A stretch of DNA of 64,000 nt from Pseudomonas sp. MMS21 TM103 (GTDB lineage: Bacteria; Pseudomonadota; Gammaproteobacteria; Pseudomonadales; Pseudomonadaceae): NCBI RefSeq assembly GCF_022132145.1, contig NZ_JAJISP010000002.1, positions 744,001 through 808,000 of the forward strand. Direction: 5' to 3'. A model generated the notes under the pieces. It had not been told where the DNA came from, did not search any database, and saw only the letters and a list, made by a program, of their open reading frames with translations. Both the position numbers and the translations under genes were made by a program. Every line of letters begins with the position of its first letter. Within the stretch, counting starts at the first letter, position 1. Positions 16,564 through 25,875 of this stretch are shown in pieces.

Positions 16564-18683
16564 ACAGAACCCCGCTTTCCCTGCTGATCCCGCTGCTCGG
16601 CTCCCTCGGCGCCGCCGCCACGCCCCTGGTCATGGCCGCCGAGGCCGGCGCACCGAGCAGCGATGCCGTGCAACTGGCCAACACGGTGGTTACCGCCACC
16701 CGCAGCCAGGCCAGCATCGCCTCCATCCCCGGCTCGGTGCAGGTCATCGACGAGGCGCAGATCCGCCTGCAGAGCGGCGCCGGGCGCAAGGTCGCCGACA
16801 TCCTCGGCACCCTGGTCCCGGGCCTCGCACCCGCCACCGGCGGCATGAGCAACTTCAGCCAGAGCCTGCGCGGACGCAACATGCTGGTGCTGATCGACGG
16901 CGTCTCGCAGAACGCCAGCCGCGACAACTTCCGTCAGCTCAACAGCATCGCCCCGGCCAGCATCGAGCGAATCGAGGTGGTCTCCGGCGCCAGCAGCCTC
17001 TACGGTGCCGGCGCTGCGGGCGGGATCATCAACATCATCACCAAGCGCCACCAGGGCGAGGAACTGGCCCTGAGCAGCCGCGTGGGCCTGAGCAGCGGCA
17101 ACAACCTCAATCCGAAGGGCTTCGCCTACGAGCTGTTCCAGAGCGCCGGGGCTCGCCAAGGCGCGCTGGACTGGTACCTGTCGGCCGACTGGACCCAGCG
17201 CAACGACCAGTTCGACGGCGATGGCAAGCGCATTCCCCAGGACACGTCCCAGGGCAGCGCCATGGACACCGAGACCTATGACCTGCATGGCCGCTTCGGC
17301 TATGCGCTGGACGCCGACAAGCGCCTGAGCCTGGCGCTGCAGGACTACCAGGACCAGCAGGACAGCGGTTACACCCAGCGCGCCATCGCTGGCGAAGCAG
17401 TGGCGGTGCAGGGCCTCGACCTCGACGACCAACCCTACACCCACAACCAGGCGGTCAACCTCAACTACAGCGACAACGACCTGCAGGGCCAACGCCTGCT
17501 CCTGGAAAGCTACTGGCGCCGCGCCGATGCGCTGTTCTTTCCGGATCGGCCGCGGGGCCTGGCAGGGGTCTCCGACAACAACAGCCGGCAGGACGTCTAT
17601 GGCCTGCGCGCGGCCGTAGAAAGCGCCCTGCCGGATATCGGCGCGGCCCGTGGCAGCCTGGTCTGGGGCGCCGACTATGAGCACGAGCTGACGCGCCAGC
17701 GCGGCGACCGCTATGCCATCGACGGCCTGGTCTACCGCAAGAGCGGCGAAAGCTATGAACTGGGCCCGGATATCGAGACCGCCACCCAGGCGCTGTTCGC
17801 CCAGATGTCCTGGGATGTCGCCGACTGGACCCTGCGCGGCGGCGTGCGCCGCCAGTGGGTCGACAGCGAGGTGGCCGACAGCATCGCCTATGGCGAGATC
17901 TGGCAGACCGGCAATCGCGCGGTATTGCCAGGCGGCACCCTGAAATACGACGCCACCCTCTATAACCTGGGCGCGGTCTACCACCTCAGCGACAGCCAGG
18001 ACCTGTTCGTCAATTTCAGCCAGGGCTTCTCCCTGCCGGACATCCAGCGCTTCCTGCGCGACGTCGACAGCCACTTCGACATCCAGACCCTCAATGCCCA
18101 GGCGATCGAAGTCGATAGCTACGAGTTGGGCTGGCGCGGCAACTGGAGCCGCTGGCAGGCCGACATCACCCTTTACGAGAACCGTTCGGACGTGACTCAG
18201 TTCTACGACGCCAGCGCCCGGGTGCTGCGCCTGATCGACCAGAAGGAGCGGGTTCGCGGCCTGGAGAGCAGCCTGAGCTACGACCTGAGCGAGCGCTGGA
18301 CGGTCGGCGGCAGCTACGCCTGGACCAAGGGCGAAACCCGCCAGGACGGCCAGTGGATCGACCTGCCGGCCACCCGCGTGTCGCCGGCCAAGATCCTGCT
18401 GTTCCTCGGCTACCAGCGCGACCGCTACAACCTGCGCCTGCAGGCCGTGCAACTGGCCGACTACGATGCCGCCGCCAAGGACGCCAACGGCCGGCAGATC
18501 GACGGCTATACCCTGGTCGACCTGCTCGGCGAGGTCGAACTGCCGACCGGGCGCCTGCAAGGCGGCCTCTACAACCTGAGCAACCGCCACTACCAGAACC
18601 TGTTCACCCAGGCCAATGCCCGAGCACCCTTCCCCAGTGCCGAAGGCCGTACCCTCAGCCTCGCCTACTCGGTCGACTGGTAG
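16560..18683 (+). CDS. TonB-dependent outer-membrane siderophore receptor
   Basis: 707 residues from the ATG at 16560. An in-frame open stretch continues far upstream, but it is out of frame with the real MFS gene and not protein-like. A signal peptide ends near AAEAGAP. The TonB box NTVVTATRS is near 40. The plug domain shows VLIDGVSQNASRDNFRQLNS and IERIEVVSGASSLYGAGAAG (about 110-160). The remainder is beta-barrel, with the NLRLQAVQLADY region late, ending in an aromatic residue (YSVDW) as outer-membrane proteins do. As the last gene of the operon it presumably re-imports the ferric siderophore made by the NIS enzyme. Confidence 0.92.
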   Translation: MNRTPLSLLIPLLGSLGAAATPLVMAAEAGAPSSDAVQLANTVVTATRSQASIASIPGSVQVIDEAQIRLQSGAGRKVADILGTLVPGLAPATGGMSNFSQSLRGRNMLVLIDGVSQNASRDNFRQLNSIAPASIERIEVVSGASSLYGAGAAGGIINIITKRHQGEELALSSRVGLSSGNNLNPKGFAYELFQSAGARQGALDWYLSADWTQRNDQFDGDGKRIPQDTSQGSAMDTETYDLHGRFGYALDADKRLSLALQDYQDQQDSGYTQRAIAGEAVAVQGLDLDDQPYTHNQAVNLNYSDNDLQGQRLLLESYWRRADALFFPDRPRGLAGVSDNNSRQDVYGLRAAVESALPDIGAARGSLVWGADYEHELTRQRGDRYAIDGLVYRKSGESYELGPDIETATQALFAQMSWDVADWTLRGGVRRQWVDSEVADSIAYGEIWQTGNRAVLPGGTLKYDATLYNLGAVYHLSDSQDLFVNFSQGFSLPDIQRFLRDVDSHFDIQTLNAQAIEVDSYELGWRGNWSRWQADITLYENRSDVTQFYDASARVLRLIDQKERVRGLESSLSYDLSERWTVGGSYAWTKGETRQDGQWIDLPATRVSPAKILLFLGYQRDRYNLRLQAVQLADYDAAAKDANGRQIDGYTLVDLLGEVELPTGRLQGGLYNLSNRHYQNLFTQANARAPFPSAEGRTLSLAYSVDW

Positions 18684-18706
18684 CACGCGCCGCAAGGCGC
18701 ATAACG

Positions 18707-18739
18707 AAAAAAGGCTTACGCAATGCGTAAGCCTTTTTT
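18707..18739. terminator. Strong bidirectional terminator between receptor gene and tRNA-Arg
   Basis: A perfect 15-bp stem (18707-18721 with 18725-18739, loop AAT) starts with six A and ends with six T. It can terminate both the siderophore operon and the convergent tRNA gene, whose 3' end is only four bases away. Confidence 0.92.
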
Positions 18740-18742
18740 ATA

Positions 18743-18817
18743 TGGTATCCCCTGCTGGAGTCGAACCAGCATCTAGCCCTTAGGAGGGGCTTGTTCTATC
18801 CATTGAACTAAGGGGAC
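18743..18817 (-). tRNA. tRNA-Arg (anticodon CCU)
   Basis: 75 nt on the minus strand. The acceptor arms GTCCCCT/AGGGGAT pair over seven positions, with encoded CCA at the 3' end. The anticodon stem AGCCC/GGGCT encloses CTCCTAA, giving anticodon CCU for AGG codons. The T arm contains GGTTCGACTCC. This minor-arginine tRNA is a common integration site for islands in Gammaproteobacteria, although no integrase or attachment repeat was seen here. Confidence 0.95.
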
Positions 18818-18938
18818 TCGGTAACGCTGATCGGCAATGCTGCCGACCGGGCCGCATGTTAACCAGCCCCGACGGATTTGTCATGTTGCTGCCATCAACC
18901 TGCGGCCATACTTTAACTCCACCGCCCAGGAGATCGCC

Positions 18939-19418
18939 ATGACTCAGCCAGCATCTAGGCATGTGCCAGATTCCCCATTTACCCACTTGACCCTGCGCGC
19001 CGCCTGCCCCGGCGATGCCCAGGCGCTCAGCGCACTGCTGCGGCAACTGACCCCGGACGAGGCATGCCCCGATGCAAAACTACTGGCCCTGCGCCTGAGC
19101 GAACTGGCGCTCGACCGTGTCGTCCTGGTGGCTGAGCGCGACGGCAAACTGCTCGGCACCTGTACGCTCAACCTGATCGAACACCTGGCGCACAACTTTG
19201 CCCGCTCGGCGATTCTCGAGGATGTGGTAGTGGATATGGACGCGCGCGGCCTGGGGATTGGCCAGGCCTTGATCGACAAAGCCGTCGAACGCGCCCGCGC
19301 CTGGGGCTGCTACAAGCTGGCGCTATCGAGCAACCAGAGCCGCGAGCACGCCCATCGTTTCTACGAAGGCCTAGGCTTCAAGCCGCACGGCATCAGCCTG
19401 GCCCTGGCACTGGACTGA
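18939..19418 (+). CDS. GNAT-family N-acetyltransferase
   Basis: 159 residues from the ATG at 18939, preceded by AGGAG at good spacing. The acetyl-CoA-binding motif A is seen as LEDVVVDMDARGLGIGQALIDKAVERA in two parts (LEDVVVDMDARGLGIGQALI, then DKAVERARAWG; about 95-125), and motif B as HRFYEGLGFKPHG near the end. Substrate unknown. It stands alone between the tRNA and the convergent NSS transporter gene. Confidence 0.87.
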   Translation: MTQPASRHVPDSPFTHLTLRAACPGDAQALSALLRQLTPDEACPDAKLLALRLSELALDRVVLVAERDGKLLGTCTLNLIEHLAHNFARSAILEDVVVDMDARGLGIGQALIDKAVERARAWGCYKLALSSNQSREHAHRFYEGLGFKPHGISLALALD

Positions 19419-19524
19419 GGCAACGCGGCGTACTGTTCACCACGCGCGCCTACAAGCGGCGCCAGGAGCGGACAAGCTGCGCGTTGTCCGCACTCGCCAG
19501 ACAGAACCCCCGGCTGGCTGACGC

Positions 19525-20925
19525 CTATGCGAACAGCCCCAGGGTATGCAGGAACACCACCAGAATGCCTACCGGGGTGACCCAGCGCAGCAACTGCCAC
19601 CACAGCTTGAACAACGGCGCGTGGCCAAGCCCCAAGGCGTCCTGCACGGTTGTGCGACTCAACGCCCAACCGGTGAACAGCACCGTGCCCAGCCCGCCGA
19701 GCGGCATCATCAGGTTGGTGGTCAGGTAGTCCAGACTGTCGAAGAAGGTCTTGCCGAACAGGGTGAATTCCGCCCAGGCGTTGAACGAAAATACCGTCCC
19801 AAGACTGAGCACCCACAGCGCCAGGCCGCTCAACAGCACCGCCTTGAGCCGACCGATAGCGAATTTCTCGCCGAGCCAGGCGATGGTCGGCTCGCTCAGC
19901 GAGATCGCCGAGGTCAGTGCGGCGAGCGCCAGCATGATGAAGAACAGGCCACCAACCACCTGACCGAACGGCATCTGGCCGAAGGCGATCGGCAGGGTGA
20001 CGAAGATCAACCCGGGGCCCGCGCCCGGCTCCAGGCCATTGGCAAACACCAGCGGGAAGATCGCCAGACCGGCCAGCAAGGCCACCCCGGTATCGGCCAG
20101 GGCCACCATCAACGACGTCTTGACGATAGAAGTACCGGCCGGCAAGTAGGAGCCGTATACCATCATCGCGCCACTGGCCAGGCTGAGGGTGAAGAAGGCG
20201 TGCCCCAAGGCCACCAGCACGCCCTCCGTGCTGAGCTTGCTGAAATCGGCGTCGAACAGGAAGTGCACGGCCTCAAGGAAATACCCGGTGGTGGCGGCAT
20301 AGCCCACCAGGATCAGCAGCAGCACGAACAGTCCCGGCATCATGAAGCGCAGCGCGCGCTCCAGGCCTTCACGTACGCCCAGGGCGACGATGCCCAGGGT
20401 CAGCAGCAGCACCAGGGTGGCGTAACCGGCCAGCTGCCAGGGATCGCCAAGCATGGCGCCGAATAACGCGCCACTGCTCTCGCCGTCCAATCCGGCGAAG
20501 TTGCCCATGGCTGCCGCTGGCGCATAGGCCAAGGCCCAGCCGGCGACGACCGCGTAGAAACTGAGGATGAGAAAACCGGTGAGCACGGCCAGCGTGCCCA
20601 ACCAACGCCAGTGGCGACTGGCGCCCGCCTGCCTGGCCACGGCGGCGAAGGCACCCTCGGGGTTGGCCCGGCCACGACGACCGATCATCACCTCGACCAT
20701 CAGCAGCGGAATGCCAATGGCCAGGATACAGGCCAGGTAGACCAGGACGAAGGCCCCACCGCCGTTCTCCCCGGTGATATAGGGAAACTTCCAGATATTG
20801 CCCAGGCCCACCGCCGAACCGGTGGCGGCGAGGAAGAATACCCAGCGCGACGACCAGAGGCCGCGCTCGGCTGCGCTGCTGATGGGACCGGCACTGGCGC
20901 CGGCGACGATGCTGTCTTGACTCAT
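19525..20925 (-). CDS. Neurotransmitter:sodium symporter (NSS) family transporter
   Basis: 466 residues from the ATG at 20925 (MSQDSIVAGASAG). The family's first-helix signature GSAVGLGNIWKFPYITGENG (about 31-50) is nearly invariant. About 11-12 hydrophobic segments follow. Bacterial NSS members (LeuT, TnaT, MhsT) import amino acids with sodium. It is followed in reverse by a Leu/Phe/Val-type dehydrogenase and an indolepyruvate oxidoreductase, which makes a hydrophobic or aromatic amino acid the likely cargo. The specific substrate is inference. Confidence 0.9.
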   Translation of the reverse strand: MSQDSIVAGASAGPISSAAERGLWSSRWVFFLAATGSAVGLGNIWKFPYITGENGGGAFVLVYLACILAIGIPLLMVEVMIGRRGRANPEGAFAAVARQAGASRHWRWLGTLAVLTGFLILSFYAVVAGWALAYAPAAAMGNFAGLDGESSGALFGAMLGDPWQLAGYATLVLLLTLGIVALGVREGLERALRFMMPGLFVLLLILVGYAATTGYFLEAVHFLFDADFSKLSTEGVLVALGHAFFTLSLASGAMMVYGSYLPAGTSIVKTSLMVALADTGVALLAGLAIFPLVFANGLEPGAGPGLIFVTLPIAFGQMPFGQVVGGLFFIMLALAALTSAISLSEPTIAWLGEKFAIGRLKAVLLSGLALWVLSLGTVFSFNAWAEFTLFGKTFFDSLDYLTTNLMMPLGGLGTVLFTGWALSRTTVQDALGLGHAPLFKLWWQLLRWVTPVGILVVFLHTLGLFA

Positions 20926-21048
20926 TGGGGCTTGCCCTCTTGTTGTTGTAAAAACGCAGGGTGGATGACGCCTCAGCCACGCCTGACTTAACGCTGGTGG
21001 ACCGAAGCGGATTGCCGCCCGACCCACCCTGCGCAGGCGTGCGAGCGC

Positions 21049-22107
21049 TTAGATGCCGGCGTGCAGACGTTCCTGGGCCATGCGATCGGCCACCGCCGTG
21101 GTGGTGCCGCCCTCGCGCTCGGCGCGCTGGAAAATCTCCTCCAGGGTGGCGCCGATACCTTCGATATGCGCCTTGAGGTCAGCGGTGCTGCCACCGTTGC
21201 GCTCGTAGCAGACATCGATGATGCCACCGGCATTGATCGCGTAATCCGGGGCATACAGACAGCCACGACGGCGCAGCTCCTCGGCCAGTGCGGCATCGGC
21301 CAACTGGTTGTTGGCCGCCCCGGCGATGACCGGCGCGCGCAATGCTTCGAGGGTCTGCGGGTTGATGATCGCGCCCATGGCGCAGGGGGCGAACACGTCG
21401 ACATCCAGGCCGTAGATATCGTTCTGGCCGACTGCAGTGGCGCCCAGTTGCTCTACTGCGCGGCGCACATTGGCCTCGACGATGTCGGTCACCCACAACT
21501 CGGCGCCCGCTTCCTTGAGCTGCTGCGCCAGACCGAAGCCGACCTGGCCAACGCCCTGGATCGCCACCCGCAGCCCCTTGAGATCGTCACGGCCAAGGCG
21601 GTGCTTGACGGCCGCCTGCAGGCCGATGAACACCCCGTAGGCGGTGGACGGCGACGGGTCGCCATTGCGCATACCGCCGCCAAAGGCCTCGCGCTGACCG
21701 GCGCCGGCGACATGGCGGGTGCGCTCGGCCATGATCTGCATTTCCGCCACCCCGGTACCGGAGTCGGCGGCAGTGATGTAACGCCCACCCAGGCTGTCGA
21801 CGAAATCGCCCATGGCCTGGAACAGCGCCGCGCTCTTGCCGGTGTGCGGATTGCCGATGATCACCGCCTTGCCGCCACCCAGTGGCAGCCTGGCCAGCGC
21901 CGACTTGTAGCTCATGCCACGCGACAGGCGCAGCACATCACGCAGCGCTTCCTCGTCGCTGGCGTAGGGCCACATGCGGCAACCGCCCAGGGCCGGGCCG
22001 AGGTTGCGGTTATGGATGGCGATGATGGCCTTCAGACCGCTGGCCTGATCGTGGCCGTAGACCACCTGTTCGTGGTGATCGAATTCGATATGGGAAAACA
22101 CGGACAT
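21049..22107 (-). CDS. Glu/Leu/Phe/Val dehydrogenase, probable leucine/phenylalanine dehydrogenase
   Basis: 352 residues, typical of the leucine/phenylalanine/valine dehydrogenase branch rather than hexameric GDH (about 450). The substrate site [10 protein letters not shown] and the catalytic-Lys segment [13 protein letters not shown] (about 72-84) are present, as is [13 protein letters not shown] near 290. The NAD-binding loop is [13 protein letters not shown] near 180. The enzyme reversibly deaminates an L-amino acid to its 2-oxo acid. It lies 100 bases downstream of the iorAB fusion and upstream of the NSS transporter on the same strand, suggesting a shared catabolic role. Confidence 0.9.
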   Translation of the reverse strand: MSVFSHIEFDHHEQVVYGHDQASGLKAIIAIHNRNLGPALGGCRMWPYASDEEALRDVLRLSRGMSYKSALARLPLGGGKAVIIGNPHTGKSAALFQAMGDFVDSLGGRYITAADSGTGVAEMQIMAERTRHVAGAGQREAFGGGMRNGDPSPSTAYGVFIGLQAAVKHRLGRDDLKGLRVAIQGVGQVGFGLAQQLKEAGAELWVTDIVEANVRRAVEQLGATAVGQNDIYGLDVDVFAPCAMGAIINPQTLEALRAPVIAGAANNQLADAALAEELRRRGCLYAPDYAINAGGIIDVCYERNGGSTADLKAHIEGIGATLEEIFQRAEREGGTTTAVADRMAQERLHAGI

Positions 22108-22157
22108 GGGGATTCCTTGAGACGTTCTTGTTTTGGGGTCGGGGTTGCAAAGGTCGT

Positions 22158-22192
22158 TGCAGGAGGCCCGCCTTAGAGGCGGGCCTCCTGCA
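22158..22192. other. 16-bp-stem hairpin between iorAB fusion and the dehydrogenase gene
   Basis: TGCAGGAGGCCCGCCT (22158-22173), loop TAG, then the exact complement (22177-22192). The stem is very stable, but neither side is followed by a T-run, so it is not a standard intrinsic terminator. It lies just beyond the iorAB stop codon and could protect the upstream transcript end or reduce readthrough. Confidence 0.75.
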
Positions 22193-22206
22193 TTACAAAG
22201 TGCGCA

Positions 22207-25200
22207 TCAGGCCGCCGGCTCGAACAGCTGCACCGCCTGGATCTCGTTGACCAGCAGGCGCGCCTTGAGTTGGCGCTCCTGCTCGCGCACCTTGACCAGG
22301 CTCTGCTCCTTGACGTGGCCATAACCGCGGATCTGCTCCGGCAATTCGGCCAATGCCACGGCGCTGCGGTAGTTGTCGGCATTCAGCTGCTTGAGCAGGA
22401 AGTCGACGCTGCGTTCGTAGTCCTCGATCAGTTGCAGCTCCAGCTTGCGCTCGGCGCTGTAACCGAACAGGTCGAGCGGCGTGCCGCGCAGGATCTTCAA
22501 CTTGGCCAGCAGGCCGAAGGCCTTGAGCATCCAGGGTCCGAACTGGCGCTTGCGCGGCTGGCCGGTACTTGGATCGGGCTTGGCCAGCCAGGACGGCGCC
22601 AGGTGGAACTCCAGACGGTAGTCACCCTGGAATTGCGCCTCGAGTTGCTGGATAAAGTTACCGTCACTGTACAGCCGCGCCACCTCGTACTCGTCCTTGT
22701 AGGCCAGCAGCTTGGAGTAGTAGCGCGCCACCGCACGGCTCAGGGCCTGATCGGCGCCCTGGTCGGCCAGGCGCACGCGCTGCACCAGCGCGCGGTAGCG
22801 CTCGGCATAGGCGGCGCTCTGGTAGGCCGTGAGGAAGTCGACGCGGAACTGGACGATCTGGTCCAGGGTTTCGCAGCGCGGCGCCTCCACCACCTTGGGG
22901 CTGGCCAGCTTCTCCACTGCGGCGACATCGTGCGCCGCACGGCGGCCCCAGAGGAACGCCTGCTGGTTGAGCTGCACGGCCACGCCGTTGAGTTCGATGG
23001 CTTTGCCGATGGCTTCGGCAGACACCGGCACCAGGCCTTTCTGATAGGCATAGCCGAGCATGAACAGGTTGCTGGCGATGCTGTCACCGAGCAGGCGGGT
23101 GGCCAGGCGGGTGGCGTCGACAAAATGCGTCTTGGCCGCGCCCACTGCCTCGATCAGCGCCTCGCGCATGGCCGCGCCGGGCACCTGGGCGTCAGGGTTA
23201 CGGGTGAACTCGGCGGTGGCCGCTTCATGGCTGTTGATCACCGCATGGGCAATCTTGTCGTTGAGCTTGGCCAGGGCGTCCTCGCTGGCGGCGACCACCA
23301 GGTCACAACCGAGCAGCAGGTCGGTCTCGCCGGCGGCGATGCGCACGGCAAAGATATCGTCCTGCTTGGCGGCGACGCGAATATGGGTAATCACCGGACC
23401 GAACTTCTGCGCCAGACCGGCCTGGTCGAGCACGCTGCACCCCTTGCCTTCCAGGTGCGCGGCCATGCCCAGCAATGCGCCGACCGTGGTCACGCCACTG
23501 CCGCCGACTCCCGGCAGAAGGATGTTCCACGGCCGCTCGAGGCTCGGCTGCCTGGGTTCCGGCAGGGCCTCGAACAGGGCGTTCTTGCCGACCCCCTCCG
23601 GCTTGCGCAAGCTGCCGCCGTGCACGGTGACGAAGCTCGGGCAGAAGCCCTCGACGCAGCTGAAATCCTTGTTGCAGGAATTCTGGTCGATCTCGCGCTT
23701 GCGCCCCAGCTCGGTTTCCAGCGGCAGCACCGACAGACAGTTGGACTTGACGCTGCAATCGCCGCAGCCCTCGCACACGGCCGGATTGATGAAGGCGCGC
23801 TTGGCCGGGTCGACCAGCTTGCCGCGCTTGCGCCGACGGCGCTTCTCGGTGGCGCAGGTCTGGTCATAGATGATCACCGAGGTGCCCTTGAACTCGCGCA
23901 GCTCGCGCTGCACTGCATCCAGATCGTTGCGGTGATGGAAGCTGACGATAGGCGCGAAGCCGGCGCGGCTCGGGTACTTGTCCGGCTCGTCGCTGACCAG
24001 GGCAATCCGCTTGACGCCCTCGGCGAACACCTGCTGACTGAGCTGGTCGACGCGCAGTTCACCGTCGATCGGCTGGCCGCCGGTCATGGCCACCGCGTCG
24101 TTGTAGAGGATCTTGTAAGTGATGTTGACCCCGGCAGCCACCGCCGCACGCAGGGCCAGCTGGCCGGAATGGAAGTAGGTGCCGTCGCCGAGGTTCTGGA
24201 AGATGTGCGGGGTGTCGGTGAACGGCGCCTGGCCAATCCAGGTCGCGCCCTCGCCGCCCATCTGGGTGAAGGTGTCGGTGTTGCGGTCCATCCATTGGGT
24301 CATGTAGTGGCAACCGATGCCGCCCTGGGCGCGGCTGCCTTCCGGCAGTTTGGTCGAGGTATTGTGCGGGCAGCCGGAGCAGAAATGCGGGGTGCGCAGG
24401 GTGTGGTGCTTGGGCGCCGCCAGGGAGGCTTCCTTGGCCGCCAGAAAGGCCAGACGCTCGTCGATGCTGGCACTGCTGTAGATCGGCGCCAGGCGCTTGG
24501 CGATGGCGCGGGCGATCATCGCCGGGGTCAGCTCGGACAGGTTAGGCAGCAGGGAATTGCCGTCCTCGTCGAACTCGCCGACCACCCGCGGACGCTTGCC
24601 CAGCGGCCAGTTGTACAGCTGACCGGTCAGCTGGTCCTCGATGATGCTGCGCTTCTCCTCGACCACCAGGATCTCGTCCAGGCCCTCGGCGAACTCGTGC
24701 ACCGACACCGGCTCCAGCGGCCAACTCATGCCGATCTTGAGGACGCGCAGACCGACCTGGGCGCACAACTGTTCATCCAGGCCGAGGTCTTCCAGGGCCT
24801 GACGCACGTCCAGGTAGGACTTGCCGGTGGTGACAATGCCCAGCCGCGGATTGGGCGAATCGAGCATCAGCGGATTCAGGTTGTTGGCACGGGCAAAGGC
24901 ACGGGCAGCGTAGATCTTGTAGGTGTTGAGGCGTTTTTCCTGGGCCAGCGGTGGATCCGGCCAGCGGATATACACGCCGTCTTCCGGCAACTCGAAGTCC
25001 TCGGGGATCTTCACCTCGACGCGCAGCGGATCGACATCCACCACCGCCGAGGAATCGACGTTCTCGGCGATGGTTTTCAGCGCCACCCAGCAACCGCTGT
25101 AACGCGACAGCTCCCAGCCGAGGATGCCGTAGTCGAGGATTTCCTGGACATTGGCCGGATTCAGCACCGGAATCGAGGCGGCGATAAAGGCGTGCTCGCT

Positions 25201-25674
25201 CTGGTTGGCGATGCTCGAGGATTTGCAGCCATGGTCATCACCGGCCAGCAGCAAGACGCCGCCATGCTCGGAGACGCCGGCCGAGTTGCCGTGCTTGAAC
25301 ACATCGCCGCAGCGGTCGACGCCCGGGCCCTTGCCGTACCACATGGCAAACACACCGTCGTAGCGGGCGCCGGGGAACAGGGTGGTCTGCTGGCTGCCCC
25401 ACACCGAGGTGGCGGCCAACTCTTCGTTGACCCCAGGCTGGAAGTGGATGGCGTTTTCCTGCAGGAAGCTCTTGGCCTCCCACAGGCTCTTGTCCAGGTT
25501 GCCCAGCGGCGAGCCACGGTAGCCGGAGATGAAACAGGCGGTGTTCAGGCCGTGGGCCGTGTCGCGTTGCTTCTGCAGCATCGGCAGGCGGGTCAGCGCC
25601 TGGGTGCCGGTGAGGTACAGGTGACCAGTGGCAAGGCGATACTTATCATCCAGGCGGATCTCAGCCAGAGACAT
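22207..25674 (-). CDS. Indolepyruvate ferredoxin oxidoreductase, fused alpha-beta form (IorA-IorB)
   Basis: 1155 residues. The protein joins the TPP-dependent alpha part to the gamma/beta part. An N-terminal pyrimidine-binding-like region has FISGYRGSPLGNLD near 48. The TPP-binding half has FCSGCPHNTS and GGEGATWIGQAPF (about 430-480). A ferredoxin-like segment AVCEGCGDCSVKSNC follows near 630 and a further Cys-rich stretch ending FSCVEGFCPSF. The C-terminal IorB-like domain begins GVGGSGVTTVGALLG (about 712). The enzyme oxidatively decarboxylates arylpyruvates to aryl-acetyl-CoA. The fused form is known in aerobic proteobacteria. It is divergent from an Lrp-type regulator. Confidence 0.92.
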   Translation of the reverse strand: MSLAEIRLDDKYRLATGHLYLTGTQALTRLPMLQKQRDTAHGLNTACFISGYRGSPLGNLDKSLWEAKSFLQENAIHFQPGVNEELAATSVWGSQQTTLFPGARYDGVFAMWYGKGPGVDRCGDVFKHGNSAGVSEHGGVLLLAGDDHGCKSSSIANQSEHAFIAASIPVLNPANVQEILDYGILGWELSRYSGCWVALKTIAENVDSSAVVDVDPLRVEVKIPEDFELPEDGVYIRWPDPPLAQEKRLNTYKIYAARAFARANNLNPLMLDSPNPRLGIVTTGKSYLDVRQALEDLGLDEQLCAQVGLRVLKIGMSWPLEPVSVHEFAEGLDEILVVEEKRSIIEDQLTGQLYNWPLGKRPRVVGEFDEDGNSLLPNLSELTPAMIARAIAKRLAPIYSSASIDERLAFLAAKEASLAAPKHHTLRTPHFCSGCPHNTSTKLPEGSRAQGGIGCHYMTQWMDRNTDTFTQMGGEGATWIGQAPFTDTPHIFQNLGDGTYFHSGQLALRAAVAAGVNITYKILYNDAVAMTGGQPIDGELRVDQLSQQVFAEGVKRIALVSDEPDKYPSRAGFAPIVSFHHRNDLDAVQRELREFKGTSVIIYDQTCATEKRRRRKRGKLVDPAKRAFINPAVCEGCGDCSVKSNCLSVLPLETELGRKREIDQNSCNKDFSCVEGFCPSFVTVHGGSLRKPEGVGKNALFEALPEPRQPSLERPWNILLPGVGGSGVTTVGALLGMAAHLEGKGCSVLDQAGLAQKFGPVITHIRVAAKQDDIFAVRIAAGETDLLLGCDLVVAASEDALAKLNDKIAHAVINSHEAATAEFTRNPDAQVPGAAMREALIEAVGAAKTHFVDATRLATRLLGDSIASNLFMLGYAYQKGLVPVSAEAIGKAIELNGVAVQLNQQAFLWGRRAAHDVAAVEKLASPKVVEAPRCETLDQIVQFRVDFLTAYQSAAYAERYRALVQRVRLADQGADQALSRAVARYYSKLLAYKDEYEVARLYSDGNFIQQLEAQFQGDYRLEFHLAPSWLAKPDPSTGQPRKRQFGPWMLKAFGLLAKLKILRGTPLDLFGYSAERKLELQLIEDYERSVDFLLKQLNADNYRSAVALAELPEQIRGYGHVKEQSLVKVREQERQLKARLLVNEIQAVQLFEPAA

Positions 25675-25737
25675 GCGGGCGCTCCTTTTATTTTTATGGC
25701 GAGCTGCGAGGGCACCGGTTAATGCCTTCGCGGTTCT

Positions 25738-25764
25738 GTTTACCCCGGGATCACCGGGCTAAAC
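25738..25764. promoter_or_regulatory. Inverted repeat, candidate Lrp-type operator
   Basis: GTTTACCCCGG (25738-25748), spacer GATCA, CCGGGCTAAAC (25754-25764) form 11-bp arms with one mismatch. It lies in the roughly 200-base divergent promoter region between the iorAB fusion and the Lrp-type gene. A candidate binding site for that regulator, by position and symmetry only. Confidence 0.5.
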
Positions 25765-25875
25765 GACTGGCTAAGAATATGACTGAGCGGTACGGAGATT
25801 TTATTTCTAATTTCGGGAACAAAAGCCAATACTGCGCATGACGATTGCAACAATTACAAAAAATCGGGATAAATC

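Noticed and set aside
16464..18695. 743-codon minus-strand frame opposite the receptor gene
   Set aside because: Ala/Val/Gln-rich antisense shadow with no recognisable domain; the receptor on the plus strand has signal peptide, TonB box and plug motifs.
22270..25722. A 1150-codon open frame on the plus strand opposite the ior fusion
   Set aside because: It mirrors the ior gene almost exactly, has low-complexity His/Gln/Arg-rich composition and no domain motifs; it is an antisense shadow caused by high G+C.
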